64,000 bases of DNA from Aliterella atlantica CENA595 (GCF_000952155.1 NZ_JYON01000018.1:1-64000), one strand, 5' to 3'; shown: positions 49,535 through 59,382, numbered from the stretch's first letter. Numbers and translations are program-made. Notes: a model not told the origin generated them from the letters alone.

Positions 49535-51844
49535 ATGAATAAGTGGGCTAGGCGCAAACACAGTTGGGTTTTTAAGATTGGGCAAATAACATTGGTTTTG
49601 GTGCTGATTGGGCTATTAGTGCGACTTCTTCCTTATATGTTTCCCATTTATGCGAATAATCTAACTCAAGAGCGTCAAGCAATCGAGTTTAGCGATCGCC
49701 AGGGTTTACCTTTGGGAACGTTGCTGACTCGCGATCTCGAACATACTGCTGTTGTCCCTCTAAATCGGGTGTCTTCGCACTTTATTCATGCCATTATAGC
49801 CGCTGAGGATAAGAGATTCTATCAGCACGGAGCATTAGAATTACGCGCGATTGCTCGGAGTTTGGTGCAAGCTGCACGAGTAAAAAAAGTTGTCTCAGGG
49901 GCATCAACTATTACAATGCAACTAGCGCGGATGCTAGATCCTAAGCCGCGCAACTTGGGTAATAAACTGCAAGAAATTTGGCTTTCTTGGCGTTTATTTG
50001 CAGGGATGAACAAACATGAAATTTTATATGCTTATGTAAATCGTCTAACAATGGGTAGCAATATATACGGAGTTGAGGCGGCGGCAAGAATTTATTTTGG
50101 CGTTCCAGCTAGCGACTTAAATTTAGCTCAAGCAAGCATTTTGGCAGCGCTACCGAACGATCCTACTGATTTAAATCCTTATACTGGGTGGGAAAAACTG
50201 AAACATCGGCAAGCGTACGTTTTAGGGCGGATGGTTAAAGACGGTTATATTAGCCGCGAAATGAGCGATCGCGCCTTAGCCGAAAAAATTACCCTCCAGC
50301 CGCGCCAGCAAGGAATTATCGCCGCCCCACATTTTTTATTTTGGCTGGCAAGTCAACTGCCTAAAAATAGTTCGTCTCAAGTCAAAACTACTATAGATAG
50401 ACCCTTGCAGCAGTTTGTCGAAGCGCAAGTTCGCCAAATCGTCCAAAATCTCGCCGTCTATAATGCCCATCATGCTGCTGCTATTGTCATTGGCAACCAT
50501 TCGGGCGAAGTTTTGGCATACGTAGGTTCTCCCGATTATTTTTCGTTAACTGACACTGGGCGCAATGACGGAGTACAAGCACTGCGTCAACCAGGTTCGA
50601 CGCTAAAGCCATTTTCATACCAATTAGCCCTAGAAAACCGCGTAATTCACACCAATACAGTTTTGGCAGATGTGCCGACTCATTATGCCATTCCTGGCGC
50701 TAAATTATACAGTCCAAGAGATTACAGCGAGAGTTTTCAAGGACCTGTAAGAGTCCGATTGGCATTAGCTAATTCTCTCAATGTTCCAGCAGTAAAAGTA
50801 TTGGAAAAAGTGGGCGTACCAACTTTCCTCAATCGCTTGCATCAGCTGGGTTTTGACCAATTAAAGCATCCGCCAGAATACTACGGCTTAGGTTTAACGC
50901 TAGGTAGTGGCGAAGTCAGCCTATGGGAATTAGCTCGTGCTTATGTAACTATGGCAAGAAACGGGCAAGCTTTGCCCCTAACAGTTACATCTCCCCATCT
51001 CCCTATCTCCCCATCCCCCCATCTCCCCAAATCTCCGACTTGGGCATTAATTACAGACATATTAAGCGATCGCCATGCCCGCGCTAGAGCCTTTGGGGTT
51101 GATTCTGTGTTGAGTTTGCCATTTCCAGCAGCGGTAAAAACTGGTACATCGTCTGATTACCGCGATACTTGGACAGTAGGTTTTACAACAGATTACACAG
51201 TTGCTACATGGGTAGGTAATTTCGATGGCGAACCAATGAAACAGGTTTCGGGGGTAATGGGGGCTGCGCCTTTATGGAATCGAATTATGCTGCATTTGCA
51301 CGAACATAAAGAACCTGCTGATTTTGCGCCGCCTGCAAGTTTGGTGCAGCGTCCAATATGTGCTATTTCTGGGTTAAAGCCTACGCCTGCTTGTCCTACT
51401 GTAGTGCAAGAATATTTTTATCCTGAAGATTTACCAGATTACGATCGCAATTTAGATACTTTCTACCGAGTTGTTAATGGCGAATCGCGGCTAGATTTGC
51501 CTAGCGAGTATAACGAATGGCTGGCGATGCAACAGCAAAGCGTAACTACAGATGGTTTGAAAATTGTTTCTCCACGTAATGGCGATCGCTTTTTGGTATA
51601 TACAAATTCGCAGCAGCGTTTGGAGTTGAAGTTAGCTACTTTGCCAGATAAACCTGTAGAGTGGTGGATAAATGGGGAACGGTTAGCAAATAGTGCTAGT
51701 GGTGCTGTTTTTTGGGCTTTGCGTCCTGGTAATTGGACTGTGGAGGTAAAAAGTGGGGAAATGCGCGATCGCGTTAATTTTCAGGTAGAGGTAGCTGAAA
51801 GTCAGTCTAGTCGGCGAGGTTTTTCGATTGCGCCAAGTAGATAG
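49535..51844 (+). CDS. pbpC: Penicillin-binding protein 1C
   Basis: The protein has 769 residues. It has one N-terminal membrane helix (about 14-36) and a glycosyltransferase domain with IAAEDKRFYQHG and GASTITMQLARM. The transpeptidase domain has the active serine in QPGSTLKPFSYQ, then LANSLNVPAV and AVKTGTSSDYRDTW. The C-terminal BiPBP_C domain has LKIVSPRNGDRFLVYT and WWINGERL. It polymerises and cross-links peptidoglycan on the outer face of the plasma membrane. A Pro/Ser-rich stretch at residues 485-502, inside the transpeptidase region, is encoded by a heptamer-like repeat and is unlikely to be native to the family. Confidence 0.93.
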   Translation: MNKWARRKHSWVFKIGQITLVLVLIGLLVRLLPYMFPIYANNLTQERQAIEFSDRQGLPLGTLLTRDLEHTAVVPLNRVSSHFIHAIIAAEDKRFYQHGALELRAIARSLVQAARVKKVVSGASTITMQLARMLDPKPRNLGNKLQEIWLSWRLFAGMNKHEILYAYVNRLTMGSNIYGVEAAARIYFGVPASDLNLAQASILAALPNDPTDLNPYTGWEKLKHRQAYVLGRMVKDGYISREMSDRALAEKITLQPRQQGIIAAPHFLFWLASQLPKNSSSQVKTTIDRPLQQFVEAQVRQIVQNLAVYNAHHAAAIVIGNHSGEVLAYVGSPDYFSLTDTGRNDGVQALRQPGSTLKPFSYQLALENRVIHTNTVLADVPTHYAIPGAKLYSPRDYSESFQGPVRVRLALANSLNVPAVKVLEKVGVPTFLNRLHQLGFDQLKHPPEYYGLGLTLGSGEVSLWELARAYVTMARNGQALPLTVTSPHLPISPSPHLPKSPTWALITDILSDRHARARAFGVDSVLSLPFPAAVKTGTSSDYRDTWTVGFTTDYTVATWVGNFDGEPMKQVSGVMGAAPLWNRIMLHLHEHKEPADFAPPASLVQRPICAISGLKPTPACPTVVQEYFYPEDLPDYDRNLDTFYRVVNGESRLDLPSEYNEWLAMQQQSVTTDGLKIVSPRNGDRFLVYTNSQQRLELKLATLPDKPVEWWINGERLANSASGAVFWALRPGNWTVEVKSGEMRDRVNFQVEVAESQSSRRGFSIAPSR
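50990..51036 (+). repeat. C-rich short tandem repeat inside pbpC
   Basis: Near-copies of CTCCCCAT and CTCCCTAT follow one another for 47 bases, in frame with pbpC, and add about 16 residues of the type SPHLPISPSPHLP. The same C-rich unit is usually intergenic in cyanobacteria. Confidence 0.85.
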
Positions 51845-51848
51845 TTGG

Positions 51849-51878
51849 AACGCAGATGCACGCAGATGAACGCAGATA
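51849..51878. repeat. Tandem 10-bp repeat after pbpC
   Basis: Three copies of a ten-base unit of the form AACGCAGATG (second copy CACGCAGATG, third AACGCAGATA) start four bases past the pbpC stop. This short repeat is common downstream of cyanobacterial genes. No function is evident. Confidence 0.8.
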
Positions 51879-51924
51879 GAAGTCTATGCTACTGTAAAGT
51901 GCGCGATCGCATTTGTAGTGTTGG

Positions 51925-53481
51925 TTAAAAGGGTGTTTCTACTTGAAGAAAAACTGTTTTTCCTGAGTGGGGATGTGCAAAGGTAAGCTCTCTAGCGTGC
52001 AAATGCAAGCGGTTTGCAGCCTGCTGACAGCCGTAGAGGCGATCGCCTAGTATATGTATGCCTAATCCTTGTTTATCGGCTGCATGGACGCGAATTTGAT
52101 GGCTGCGCCCTGTTAATGGGAGGAATTCCATTCGAGTATAGCCGTCAATTGTACTAAGTCTTTGATACCGAGTCAGGCTAGGTTTACCTTGCTGCCAATT
52201 AACTTGTTGATAAGGGCGATTTGTGGGATCTCCCCATAAAGGTAAATCAATTGCACCACTATTTGTATCTACAATTCCTGCAAGTACCGCTTCGTACACT
52301 TTGTGTACTTGCCTTTGTTGAAACTGTTTGCTGAGGTGGCGGTGAGTTTGGCGATCGCGTGCCAGGATAAGAATACCCGATGTTTCACAATCTAAACGAT
52401 GGACGGTAGCGATATCTGGTATATGCCGCAAACGCCCTAAAACGCTATCTTGAAGGTGGCGATAACGACCTGGTACAGATAGCAATCCTGAAGGCTTATT
52501 TACAGCAATTAGCCATTCGTCCTCATACAAAATAGTTAATGGCGAATCTTTAACTGCAACTATAGGCTGCTGTGACAAACCCGATAACAAAAAGCCCATT
52601 AGCGGCTGACAGCGTTCTACGCAAGCGCCGTAAAATTGCCCTTGGACTTTATCGGCTGATGAAGAACCCCACCAAAACTCTGCCATAGCTAGCGGTTTTA
52701 GCCCCATAGTTGCTGCATAGTGGAGTAATTTGGGCGCACAACATTCGCCAGTACCAGTAGGCATACCTGTAGGCATCAATTCTTGCAAAGGTGCGGACTC
52801 TCCAGCAAAATTAGTTAACCAGTAGTTAGCGTGCATCTGCGCTTGCAGTTGCTTAGATAAGGTTTTGCGCTTTTGCTTTAATTTGCGTCTTTTATTAAGT
52901 GCTGCCTCTATTTTTGCTTTTAGCGGCTGCAATACAGCATCTCTTTCGCGTTTAAACAGCTTGCGTTCGATTCCATCTTGGCGGCTTTGTTCGTTTAGTT
53001 GTTCTAACGCTGCGTCTGCAAGATTGAGAATTTGTCTTTGGTGTTGTCTTGCTTGCTGGCGCTGGGAGTGGAGTAAAGTAAGAGCGTGCGATCGCTTTTC
53101 ATACTCTTGCAGCAGTAATTCATACTGCCTTTGTTCTGGAATTTCCTGCAAAGCGATTAGTTCTTGCTTCAAAGCTTCTAAACTTGCGAGCGTACAAGCT
53201 TCTTCTAGAGCAACTGTATCTCTACCTGGAATTGGTGGAACCCAACCTTCCACTGTACTTTTACCATTTAATAGCCCAGAGAAGGCTTTAATTACTTGTT
53301 GCCCAGACTGAGTTTCGCCCAACAGTACGCCATACATTTTCCCTTCACGGGCATACATTTCATTACTAGCTAGGTGTTGCATTAATTCGCTAGCAATAGC
53401 CTCTACCAAAGGGGTGCGGGGCAATCCTAATAATTTGCCACTTTGAGGGCAATGTCCTTCGTACCAATAAGTCACAGTCAT
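51925..53481 (-). CDS. RluA-family pseudouridine synthase with an N-terminal extension
   Basis: The protein has 518 residues. The C-terminal 230 residues are a standard RluA catalytic domain with VNKPSGLLSVPGR, then VHRLDCETSGILILARD carrying the catalytic Asp, and GRSHQIRVHAAD. It converts uridine to pseudouridine in rRNA or tRNA. The first 280 residues are extra and include a long coiled coil (about 120-215, with LKAKIEAALNKRRKLKQKRK) and a segment ECCAPKLLHYAA. This long form is known in several bacteria. Which RNA position is modified cannot be read from the sequence. It starts eight bases after the small gene at 53490. Confidence 0.9.
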   Translation of the reverse strand: MTVTYWYEGHCPQSGKLLGLPRTPLVEAIASELMQHLASNEMYAREGKMYGVLLGETQSGQQVIKAFSGLLNGKSTVEGWVPPIPGRDTVALEEACTLASLEALKQELIALQEIPEQRQYELLLQEYEKRSHALTLLHSQRQQARQHQRQILNLADAALEQLNEQSRQDGIERKLFKRERDAVLQPLKAKIEAALNKRRKLKQKRKTLSKQLQAQMHANYWLTNFAGESAPLQELMPTGMPTGTGECCAPKLLHYAATMGLKPLAMAEFWWGSSSADKVQGQFYGACVERCQPLMGFLLSGLSQQPIVAVKDSPLTILYEDEWLIAVNKPSGLLSVPGRYRHLQDSVLGRLRHIPDIATVHRLDCETSGILILARDRQTHRHLSKQFQQRQVHKVYEAVLAGIVDTNSGAIDLPLWGDPTNRPYQQVNWQQGKPSLTRYQRLSTIDGYTRMEFLPLTGRSHQIRVHAADKQGLGIHILGDRLYGCQQAANRLHLHARELTFAHPHSGKTVFLQVETPF

Positions 53482-53489
53482 CGATAAGC

Positions 53490-53705
53490 TTAACTTTTGA
53501 CCTGTGCAGAGTTGCGATCGAACAGTTGTCTTCCAATTTCTATCAACTCTTGCTTCTCTGCGTCAGTTAGATGATCTTGATTATTTAGGCTACCTCCTGA
53601 AAGATAAGGATCGCCACCTGCCCTTAAATATCTTTGTCTTCCTGTAGCAAAAATTTCTTGTAGTCTTCTGTATTGTTCTATTTCTCGTTCAGTTTGCTTT
53701 TTCAT
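53490..53705 (-). CDS. Unknown small helical protein
   Basis: The protein has 71 residues from ATG at 53705, a start chosen because it forms an ATGA overlap with the stop of the preceding small gene. An earlier ATG (53720) would add five residues. It is charged and helical (TEREIEQYRRLQEIFATGRQ, then LTDAEKQELIEIGRQLF). No family is recognised. The tight overlap suggests a two-gene unit. Confidence 0.6.
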   Translation of the reverse strand: MKKQTEREIEQYRRLQEIFATGRQRYLRAGGDPYLSGGSLNNQDHLTDAEKQELIEIGRQLFDRNSAQVKS

Positions 53706-53887
53706 GTTTGTATTGTCCAATTCGTAGGCACGATATCGCCATTTTGCAGAACCATAGATATTGGTAAAACACTACTAGGAGTTGCGATGTACCATTCTCC
53801 TCTATCTTGGTCGTAAAAATCGTAATCAAGCAGTCCTAAAGTCTGTAAAGCATTAACAATTAAATACTGAGATTCAGTTGGTTCCAC
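53702..53887 (-). CDS. Unknown small protein upstream of the helical protein
   Basis: The protein has 61 residues, with LIVNALQTLGLLDYDFYDQD and a beta-rich C-terminal half (ISMVLQNGDIVPTNW). No family is recognised. Its stop overlaps the start of the next gene by four bases (ATGA). The sizes and coupling resemble a toxin-antitoxin pair, but nothing more supports that. Confidence 0.55.
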   Translation of the reverse strand: MEPTESQYLIVNALQTLGLLDYDFYDQDRGEWYIATPSSVLPISMVLQNGDIVPTNWTIQT

Positions 53888-53982
53888 AAGTTACTTTTGT
53901 ATTTTAGCCTCAGCTATCTTACAAGATATAGCGATCGCGCTGTTGCAAGCTGGAATGCGATCTCATAGATTGCCCAACAGCT

Positions 53983-56900
53983 TTATTTCCACTCGCCTTG
54001 CAATCCAAAAGCTGACCAATAATAGGGCGATTTCCACTGAGTTTGTAACATTTCTAGTTGTGCTGCTCTCAATGCAGCAGCAGGCTGCAAACCTTTTTTT
54101 AAGATACCTTTATAAAATCTTGCCATCAGTTCGGCAGTCGCGCGATCGTCTACATTCCACAAACTTACGACAACTCGCGGGCTACCTGCATACATAAAAC
54201 CTCTGGTTAATCCTACTATTCCTTCTCCTTTTACTTCTTCTCCTAATCCTGTTTGACAAGCGCTAATTACAACTAACTCGGCTGGCAAATTTAAGTTGAA
54301 GATTTCATGCAGGCGTAAGAAACCGTTTTGGGCTGCTCCTTGTCGATCTACTAAGGATAGTACAATTCCAGATAGCTCTGGATTGACGCTGTTGAGGATG
54401 CCATGAGTTGCAAAATGCACAATTCGGTATTGACTAAGTTGGGGACTTGTAACCGCCTCACGGTTAGCGTCAAAATCAAATTTTTGCAAGCGATCGCCCG
54501 CCCGTACAAGTTGCAAAATCTCTTCGGCTTCAGTGCGAGTTCCAAGTAACCGCGCAAAATTCACACCCGATCTGGTAGCGGCTCTAACTAAAGCTCTTTG
54601 TTCGATATTTGCACTATTATTCTGCTGCTTTGTACTGCGCTGTATGCGATCGTCATTAGGGCTAAAAACAGGATCGGCGAGAATCGCTACATTTTTAATT
54701 GCTTTTTTGCGTCCTTTAAGTTCTTGCCGGAGAACAGCTAGTGTAGAGGCAGAAGGTAAGCTAATAATTTCATGCTTGGCTATTAACGGCGATGGATTTG
54801 AGGCTTCAGTAGGAATTGGCAATGCAGCAAATGGCAAGTATTGTAATGCTCCATCAGCGACGATAACTAAACGCTTTTGTCCTAATTGCGCTGCTGCGGG
54901 GGCTAATAAGATTTTGCTTAAGGCAGTGCCAACATTGGCGACTCGCTGCGGATTGTTTCTGAATTTGGGGTCAGTTATCGTATTATAAAATCGCTTGGTA
55001 GTAGCTTCAATCTCTTCTTGTTTGGGCAGTTGATAGCTCTTAATGCCTGTTTTGCTGACAACCCATAAATAGCTGCGCTCTTTGCCTAAAGAGTATTCTA
55101 ATAATAAGGTGCGATCGTCGAGTAATTGCTGAATTTTGGCGCTTGTTAGCGGTTGTGGTTGGGTTAGGGCAGCGTAGCGAGGACTATTGGCGCGAATTTG
55201 TGCTTGAATTGTCTGATATTGGGCTAATAGGGCTGAGTTTTCTTTTTCTAAATTAACTAGCTGCTGTTCGCTATATCGATCGTTAACTAGCTCTAAACGA
55301 CGTTTTTCTAGAGCATTAAGTTTTTGTTGTATGCTTGATTCTTGCTCTAATAGCTTTGGCTCAACTCCTTGGCGGATGTCTGCGTTAGCTTCGCTCAAAA
55401 GTTCGACTAGAGCGCGGGCGCGATCGCGTTCGCTAATTTGCAGAGCCATAGCGTCATATCCTTTACTCGGTTGCTTTTGATGCAACTGCATCAGCAGATC
55501 GATGTAAAATTCGTAGTAATTTTGCACTGAATCTGTGGCAAAAAAGGAAGTCCGCAAATCGGCACTGGTGACTTTAGTACGGATACCTTCAACTAGAGCG
55601 ATCGCATTTTGAATTGGCGCTTGTGCGGCGATAAGATTACCGCTATTCCTTTGCGTTTGAGCGATGTTGTAGAGAGTTTCGGCTTGATTTAGGCGATCGC
55701 CCAATTTCTGCCACAATGCTAGTTCTTGGTTATATGCGGCAACTGCTTTTTGCGATTGCCTTAGATCGTAGCTTTTGCCAATATTCCGCAGAGCGTTGGC
55801 AGATTCAGCCGGATTGCCTACTTCTTGAGCTAAAGATAGAGCCTGGTTAGAGAAATTTAGGGCTTTTTGGCGATCGCCTGCTGCTAAGTAAATATTACCG
55901 AGCGAATTTAGAGCTTTGGCTGTTCTTAATTTACTTAGTTGACGTGACAAAGACAGCGCTCGATCGCCCGTAGCAATTGCTTGAGGATAATCGCGCAGTG
56001 AAGTATAGACTCCAACGATTTTAGAGAGTGCAAAGGCTTCTTGCCAAGAGTTTTTTTGTTGTTTCCACAACAACTGTGCCTGGTTAAAAGAGTTCAAAGC
56101 CTGGGTGTAATTGCCTGTTAATTGATAGACATCGCCAAGATCGCTGAGAGTTTGGGCAACACTTGCGCGATCGCCAATCTTCTGAAATAGCGCTAATGTT
56201 TGGTTGTATGTCTCAATGCTCAACTGATAATCGCCCAAGGAACTATAAATATTGGCGATATAGGCGAGAGTTTGGGCTTCTGTATCTGGCTGTTTTGCTG
56301 CGCGGGCGATCGCTATTGCTCGGTTGAGAGCGTCTAGCGCCTGCTGTGGCTCACCTGTCAAATTATAAATTTCGGCGATCTTGTTAAGCGTATATGCTTC
56401 TTGGCTGGGCTGTTTTGCCTGACGGGAAAACTCTAGGGCTTGGTTAAAAGAATTAAGTGCCTTTTGATTCTCGCCTAATAGTTGATAAGTATCGCCAATG
56501 CCTGCGAGGATTATAGACTCTTTGTACAAAGCTTGTTTAGATTTTAAAGTCTGCTGGGCATTATCTAACAAACCAGTTGCGGTATTTTGAGGATTTCTAA
56601 CTTGTTGCAAAAGCACCCGCGCGCGATCGTAGAAATTGAGCGCCTGGGAGAAGTTACCTAGTTTAGTATTTAATCCCGCGATCGCATTTAAGGTTGAAGC
56701 TTGGGCGAGCAGGTTATCGCTTGCAGCGATTCCAGGCTTACTCTGCTCTGCTTGTAAGACTGACAGCACTTGGTTTTGAGTCTCTAGTGCTTTTTGAGTT
56801 TCGCCTGCTTGAAAGTAGAATATACCGATGAGATTAAGTACTAGGCTCTGACTTGATAGATCGCCTGTCTTTTTGTAGATTGCTACTGCTCGATCTAAGT

Positions 56901-57885
56901 ATTCTAGTGCTTTTTGAGGATTGCCCGATTGCCCGTAAAATGTGCCAATAACCTGAAGCGTACTAGCTTGAGCAGATAGATCGTTGTTGGCTTTTTGGAT
57001 TGATAGTGCTCGATTAAGAGCGTCAAATGCTTTTTGTGTCTCGCCTAACGTAAAGTAGCTAGGAGCAATGTTTTGAAGTATGCCAGCTTCCAATTTGCTA
57101 ATTTCTAAATATTTAGCTTGGGGCAATTTTTTGGTTTTCTCAGTTTGTAGCAGTGCTAATGCTTGGTTAAGAGTTGCAATTTCTTTTTGGGTTTCGCCTA
57201 AGTTATTGTACGTAATAGCGATCGCGCTTAGGGTTGATGCTTGCTGACGAACTTCTCTTAATTCCCGCCAAATCGTGCTTGCCTGGTTGTAATAAGTTAG
57301 CGCCTTTGGATAATCTTTTAAACCTGCTGAATAGACATTACCGATACTTGAAAGAGTAAGAGCTTCAAAAACGCTTTGACCAGTTTCCTGCCAAATTTTT
57401 AATGATTCTTGGTATTTGACAAGTGCTTGCCGCCTCGCTTCAAGGGTTCCTTGCTGGGTTAGCTGCTTTCCTTCCCCCAGTAATTGCTGCCCTTTTTTAG
57501 AAACACCAGGATTGATAGCGTCTACTTTTGTAAAATATTCTGCTGCCTTTTGTTCGTTGCCCTGCAAGTAATAAAATATGGCTATGCCATTGAGCGTTTT
57601 TATTTCTTGCGATCGCTCTTTAATTTGCTGCCAGATTTTTAATGCTGCTTCATATTTGGCAATCGCTTGTTGCTTTGATAGTGGGGTTCCTTGCTGCCAC
57701 AGTTGCTTGCCTTCTGCTATAAGTTGTTGTCCCTGCTTATATGCAGTGCTATTGTTACTTTGGGCAATAGGTGATAAGAGTAGCGGTTTGGCATTCTTAG
57801 GGTTAGCCACTACTAACGATTCCGACAATAGCAAAATACCAAAGGTTGCAGCTAAGGCGCGACGAGCAAAATTAGGGAGCGTCAT
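53983..57885 (-). CDS. Large exported TPR-CHAT protein
   Basis: The protein has 1300 residues. It starts with a signal-peptide-like segment (RRALAATFGILLLSE, residues about 8-27). About fifteen or more tetratricopeptide repeats follow (about 45-760), with repeated GDYQLSIETYNQTLALFQK-like units. A coiled-coil segment comes next (about 830-900, near ALEKRRLELV), then a CHAT domain (about 960-1300). The catalytic pair is His1161 (VHFATHGIL) and Cys1210 (VVISACQTGLGEE), and SLWNVDDRATAELMARFYK is the family C-terminal signature. Such proteins are numerous in cyanobacteria and probably act as regulated proteases in the periplasm or extracellular space. The signal peptide argues against a direct role with the cytoplasmic CRISPR complex. 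Confidence 0.9.
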   Translation of the reverse strand: MTLPNFARRALAATFGILLLSESLVVANPKNAKPLLLSPIAQSNNSTAYKQGQQLIAEGKQLWQQGTPLSKQQAIAKYEAALKIWQQIKERSQEIKTLNGIAIFYYLQGNEQKAAEYFTKVDAINPGVSKKGQQLLGEGKQLTQQGTLEARRQALVKYQESLKIWQETGQSVFEALTLSSIGNVYSAGLKDYPKALTYYNQASTIWRELREVRQQASTLSAIAITYNNLGETQKEIATLNQALALLQTEKTKKLPQAKYLEISKLEAGILQNIAPSYFTLGETQKAFDALNRALSIQKANNDLSAQASTLQVIGTFYGQSGNPQKALEYLDRAVAIYKKTGDLSSQSLVLNLIGIFYFQAGETQKALETQNQVLSVLQAEQSKPGIAASDNLLAQASTLNAIAGLNTKLGNFSQALNFYDRARVLLQQVRNPQNTATGLLDNAQQTLKSKQALYKESIILAGIGDTYQLLGENQKALNSFNQALEFSRQAKQPSQEAYTLNKIAEIYNLTGEPQQALDALNRAIAIARAAKQPDTEAQTLAYIANIYSSLGDYQLSIETYNQTLALFQKIGDRASVAQTLSDLGDVYQLTGNYTQALNSFNQAQLLWKQQKNSWQEAFALSKIVGVYTSLRDYPQAIATGDRALSLSRQLSKLRTAKALNSLGNIYLAAGDRQKALNFSNQALSLAQEVGNPAESANALRNIGKSYDLRQSQKAVAAYNQELALWQKLGDRLNQAETLYNIAQTQRNSGNLIAAQAPIQNAIALVEGIRTKVTSADLRTSFFATDSVQNYYEFYIDLLMQLHQKQPSKGYDAMALQISERDRARALVELLSEANADIRQGVEPKLLEQESSIQQKLNALEKRRLELVNDRYSEQQLVNLEKENSALLAQYQTIQAQIRANSPRYAALTQPQPLTSAKIQQLLDDRTLLLEYSLGKERSYLWVVSKTGIKSYQLPKQEEIEATTKRFYNTITDPKFRNNPQRVANVGTALSKILLAPAAAQLGQKRLVIVADGALQYLPFAALPIPTEASNPSPLIAKHEIISLPSASTLAVLRQELKGRKKAIKNVAILADPVFSPNDDRIQRSTKQQNNSANIEQRALVRAATRSGVNFARLLGTRTEAEEILQLVRAGDRLQKFDFDANREAVTSPQLSQYRIVHFATHGILNSVNPELSGIVLSLVDRQGAAQNGFLRLHEIFNLNLPAELVVISACQTGLGEEVKGEGIVGLTRGFMYAGSPRVVVSLWNVDDRATAELMARFYKGILKKGLQPAAALRAAQLEMLQTQWKSPYYWSAFGLQGEWK

Positions 57886-57966
57886 TATTTGGCTAATCTA
57901 GACAATTCTGCCTCAGAATATCATCATTATTACGCAGATTAGCTAATGGAAATGCGATCGCTTTAT

Positions 57967-58323
57967 TCAATTATTTAGTGGTTTTATCCGAATGCGATCT
58001 TTTTCAACTACTGTAAAGTTTCCTGCAAAATCATCGCGGGAAGCTAAGACTGCAACTACTACCTCGGCTATACGTTCCGGCGACGATGGAGTAATGCGAA
58101 ATAAAATAATGCCACTAAGAGCAGGTAAACCAAAACGGAAAGCTAGTTCGCCAAAATCTTTATCAAAAGTGACAATAATACGATTTTCGACTTGTGCGCG
58201 TGCTAATATTACGCGATCGCTACTACCAGGTGCATCAGTTCTTATCCAAATTACATCATGACCTTGTTGCTGCAAAGCCTCTACAGCAACAAGGGGAAAA
58301 TTCTCATCTGCTAAAATTCGCAT
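57967..58323 (-). CDS. DUF5615 PIN-like toxin
   Basis: The protein has 118 residues and starts MRILADENFPLVAVEALQQQ, followed by DRVILARAQVENRIIVTFDKDFGE. This is the compact PIN-like nuclease fold of DUF5615, with acidic residues in LADEN and TFDKDF as likely metal ligands. These proteins pair with DUF433 antitoxins, and the DUF433 gene is immediately upstream (six bases apart). It probably cuts RNA when released from its partner. Confidence 0.9.
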   Translation of the reverse strand: MRILADENFPLVAVEALQQQGHDVIWIRTDAPGSSDRVILARAQVENRIIVTFDKDFGELAFRFGLPALSGIILFRITPSSPERIAEVVVAVLASRDDFAGNFTVVEKDRIRIKPLNN

Positions 58324-58329
58324 TATTAT

Positions 58330-58560
58330 TTAAACATTTAGCGGATATACTTTTTCTGTCTTTAAAGCATTACTCGCGTAGCTAAGACAAGCTTTTATAT
58401 CTTCTTGTGTTATTCCTGGATAATTTTTTAAAATATCTGCTTCTAACCATCCTTGAGCTAAAAGATCGATAATAAGTTCTACAGACAAACGAGTATTTTT
58501 AATTACTGGCTTTCCCGCCAATACTTCTGAATTAATAGTAATTCGGTTTTGCCAATCCAT
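58330..58560 (-). CDS. DUF433 antitoxin
   Basis: The protein has 76 residues from ATG at 58560; upstream in-frame codons do not match the family. An AAGGTAAG sequence just before the start is a good ribosome site. The signature ITINSEVLAGKPVIKNTRLS and VELIIDLLAQGW followed by ILKNYPGITQEDIKACLSYA is typical of DUF433, a helix-turn-helix antitoxin. It neutralises the PIN-like protein encoded next and probably represses the operon. Confidence 0.9.
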   Translation of the reverse strand: MDWQNRITINSEVLAGKPVIKNTRLSVELIIDLLAQGWLEADILKNYPGITQEDIKACLSYASNALKTEKVYPLNV

Positions 58561-58701
58561 GTTGCTTACCTTATAATTTTTGTTTATTGATATTATCTGA
58601 TAAAGACGATCGCTTGTTTTGAGGTAAAAGAGCGATCGCACTGCCGTTTTTATCCTAAAGTATTGTCAGAATCACTTACTTATTCTAAAAAATCAGTAAA
58701 T

Positions 58702-59382
58702 TCAATAACAGTTGTTTTCAAAGTCATATTTTGGCAATTCAGTTTCAAATTCTGATATTTGTTCTTGCTGTATAGATAACCATTCAAGTGCTAGATCAGT
58801 TTTGACTTGCAATTCTATAGTAGCACCCTCAAAAGAGTTTTTTACTATTTTCATTCGCTCCTGTATATTTTTTAGATCGTATGATTCTTGTTCTGGTAAT
58901 GTTAAATCACCTTTCTTCTTTATAGGATAGCGAAATGTTATACTTTCAGGATCTAACTTATGAATATCTAGTATGGTTTCGCATATACTTTCTTCAAAGC
59001 CAACTTCACCTATTAAGAGTAATCTTTCAGTTAAGTGATTTAATAGTGGTTTCAAATGGTGGTTAAGATTATTTTTAAATCTGCTCTTAAGACTTCCGTA
59101 GTTTGAACCTGTTTGTTCAAGTGCATCGTAACAATCTTCTGACTTTTCTATTAAATTCTTCAAACTTAACTCTATATAATGTCTATAATTAAAAACTATT
59201 GGGAAAAACAGCATATCTCTATCTCTGTTTATATGGCTATCTAAAGCCGAATTAACTAAGATATCAGCAGCTTTGTAATAACCATGAATGTGATTGTTTG
59301 AGTCTAGCAAGTATTTCCCACCTGCCATTGCTTCATTTTGCCAGTTTCTCTGTTTTGATGAACTGAAAGTTTTGTTTATCAT
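58702..59382 (-). CDS. Unknown 226-residue protein, possibly HEPN-like
   Basis: No family is firmly recognised. A segment near residue 65 (VFNYRHYIELSLKNLIEK) resembles the first helices of small HEPN-type proteins found in defence islands. The rest is helical (for example HHLKPLLNHLTERLLLIGE). The clear RxxxxH RNase motif is not evident. The gene is AT-rich and lacks HIP1 sites, which suggests recent arrival, and lies among toxin-antitoxin genes. Defence or toxin function is a guess. Confidence 0.6.
   Translation of the reverse strand: MINKTFSSSKQRNWQNEAMAGGKYLLDSNNHIHGYYKAADILVNSALDSHINRDRDMLFFPIVFNYRHYIELSLKNLIEKSEDCYDALEQTGSNYGSLKSRFKNNLNHHLKPLLNHLTERLLLIGEVGFEESICETILDIHKLDPESITFRYPIKKKGDLTLPEQESYDLKNIQERMKIVKNSFEGATIELQVKTDLALEWLSIQQEQISEFETELPKYDFENNCY

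Noticed and set aside
53983..57885. TPR-CHAT protein as a CRISPR-linked protease
   Set aside because: It has an apparent signal peptide and lies about 10 kb away among unrelated genes.
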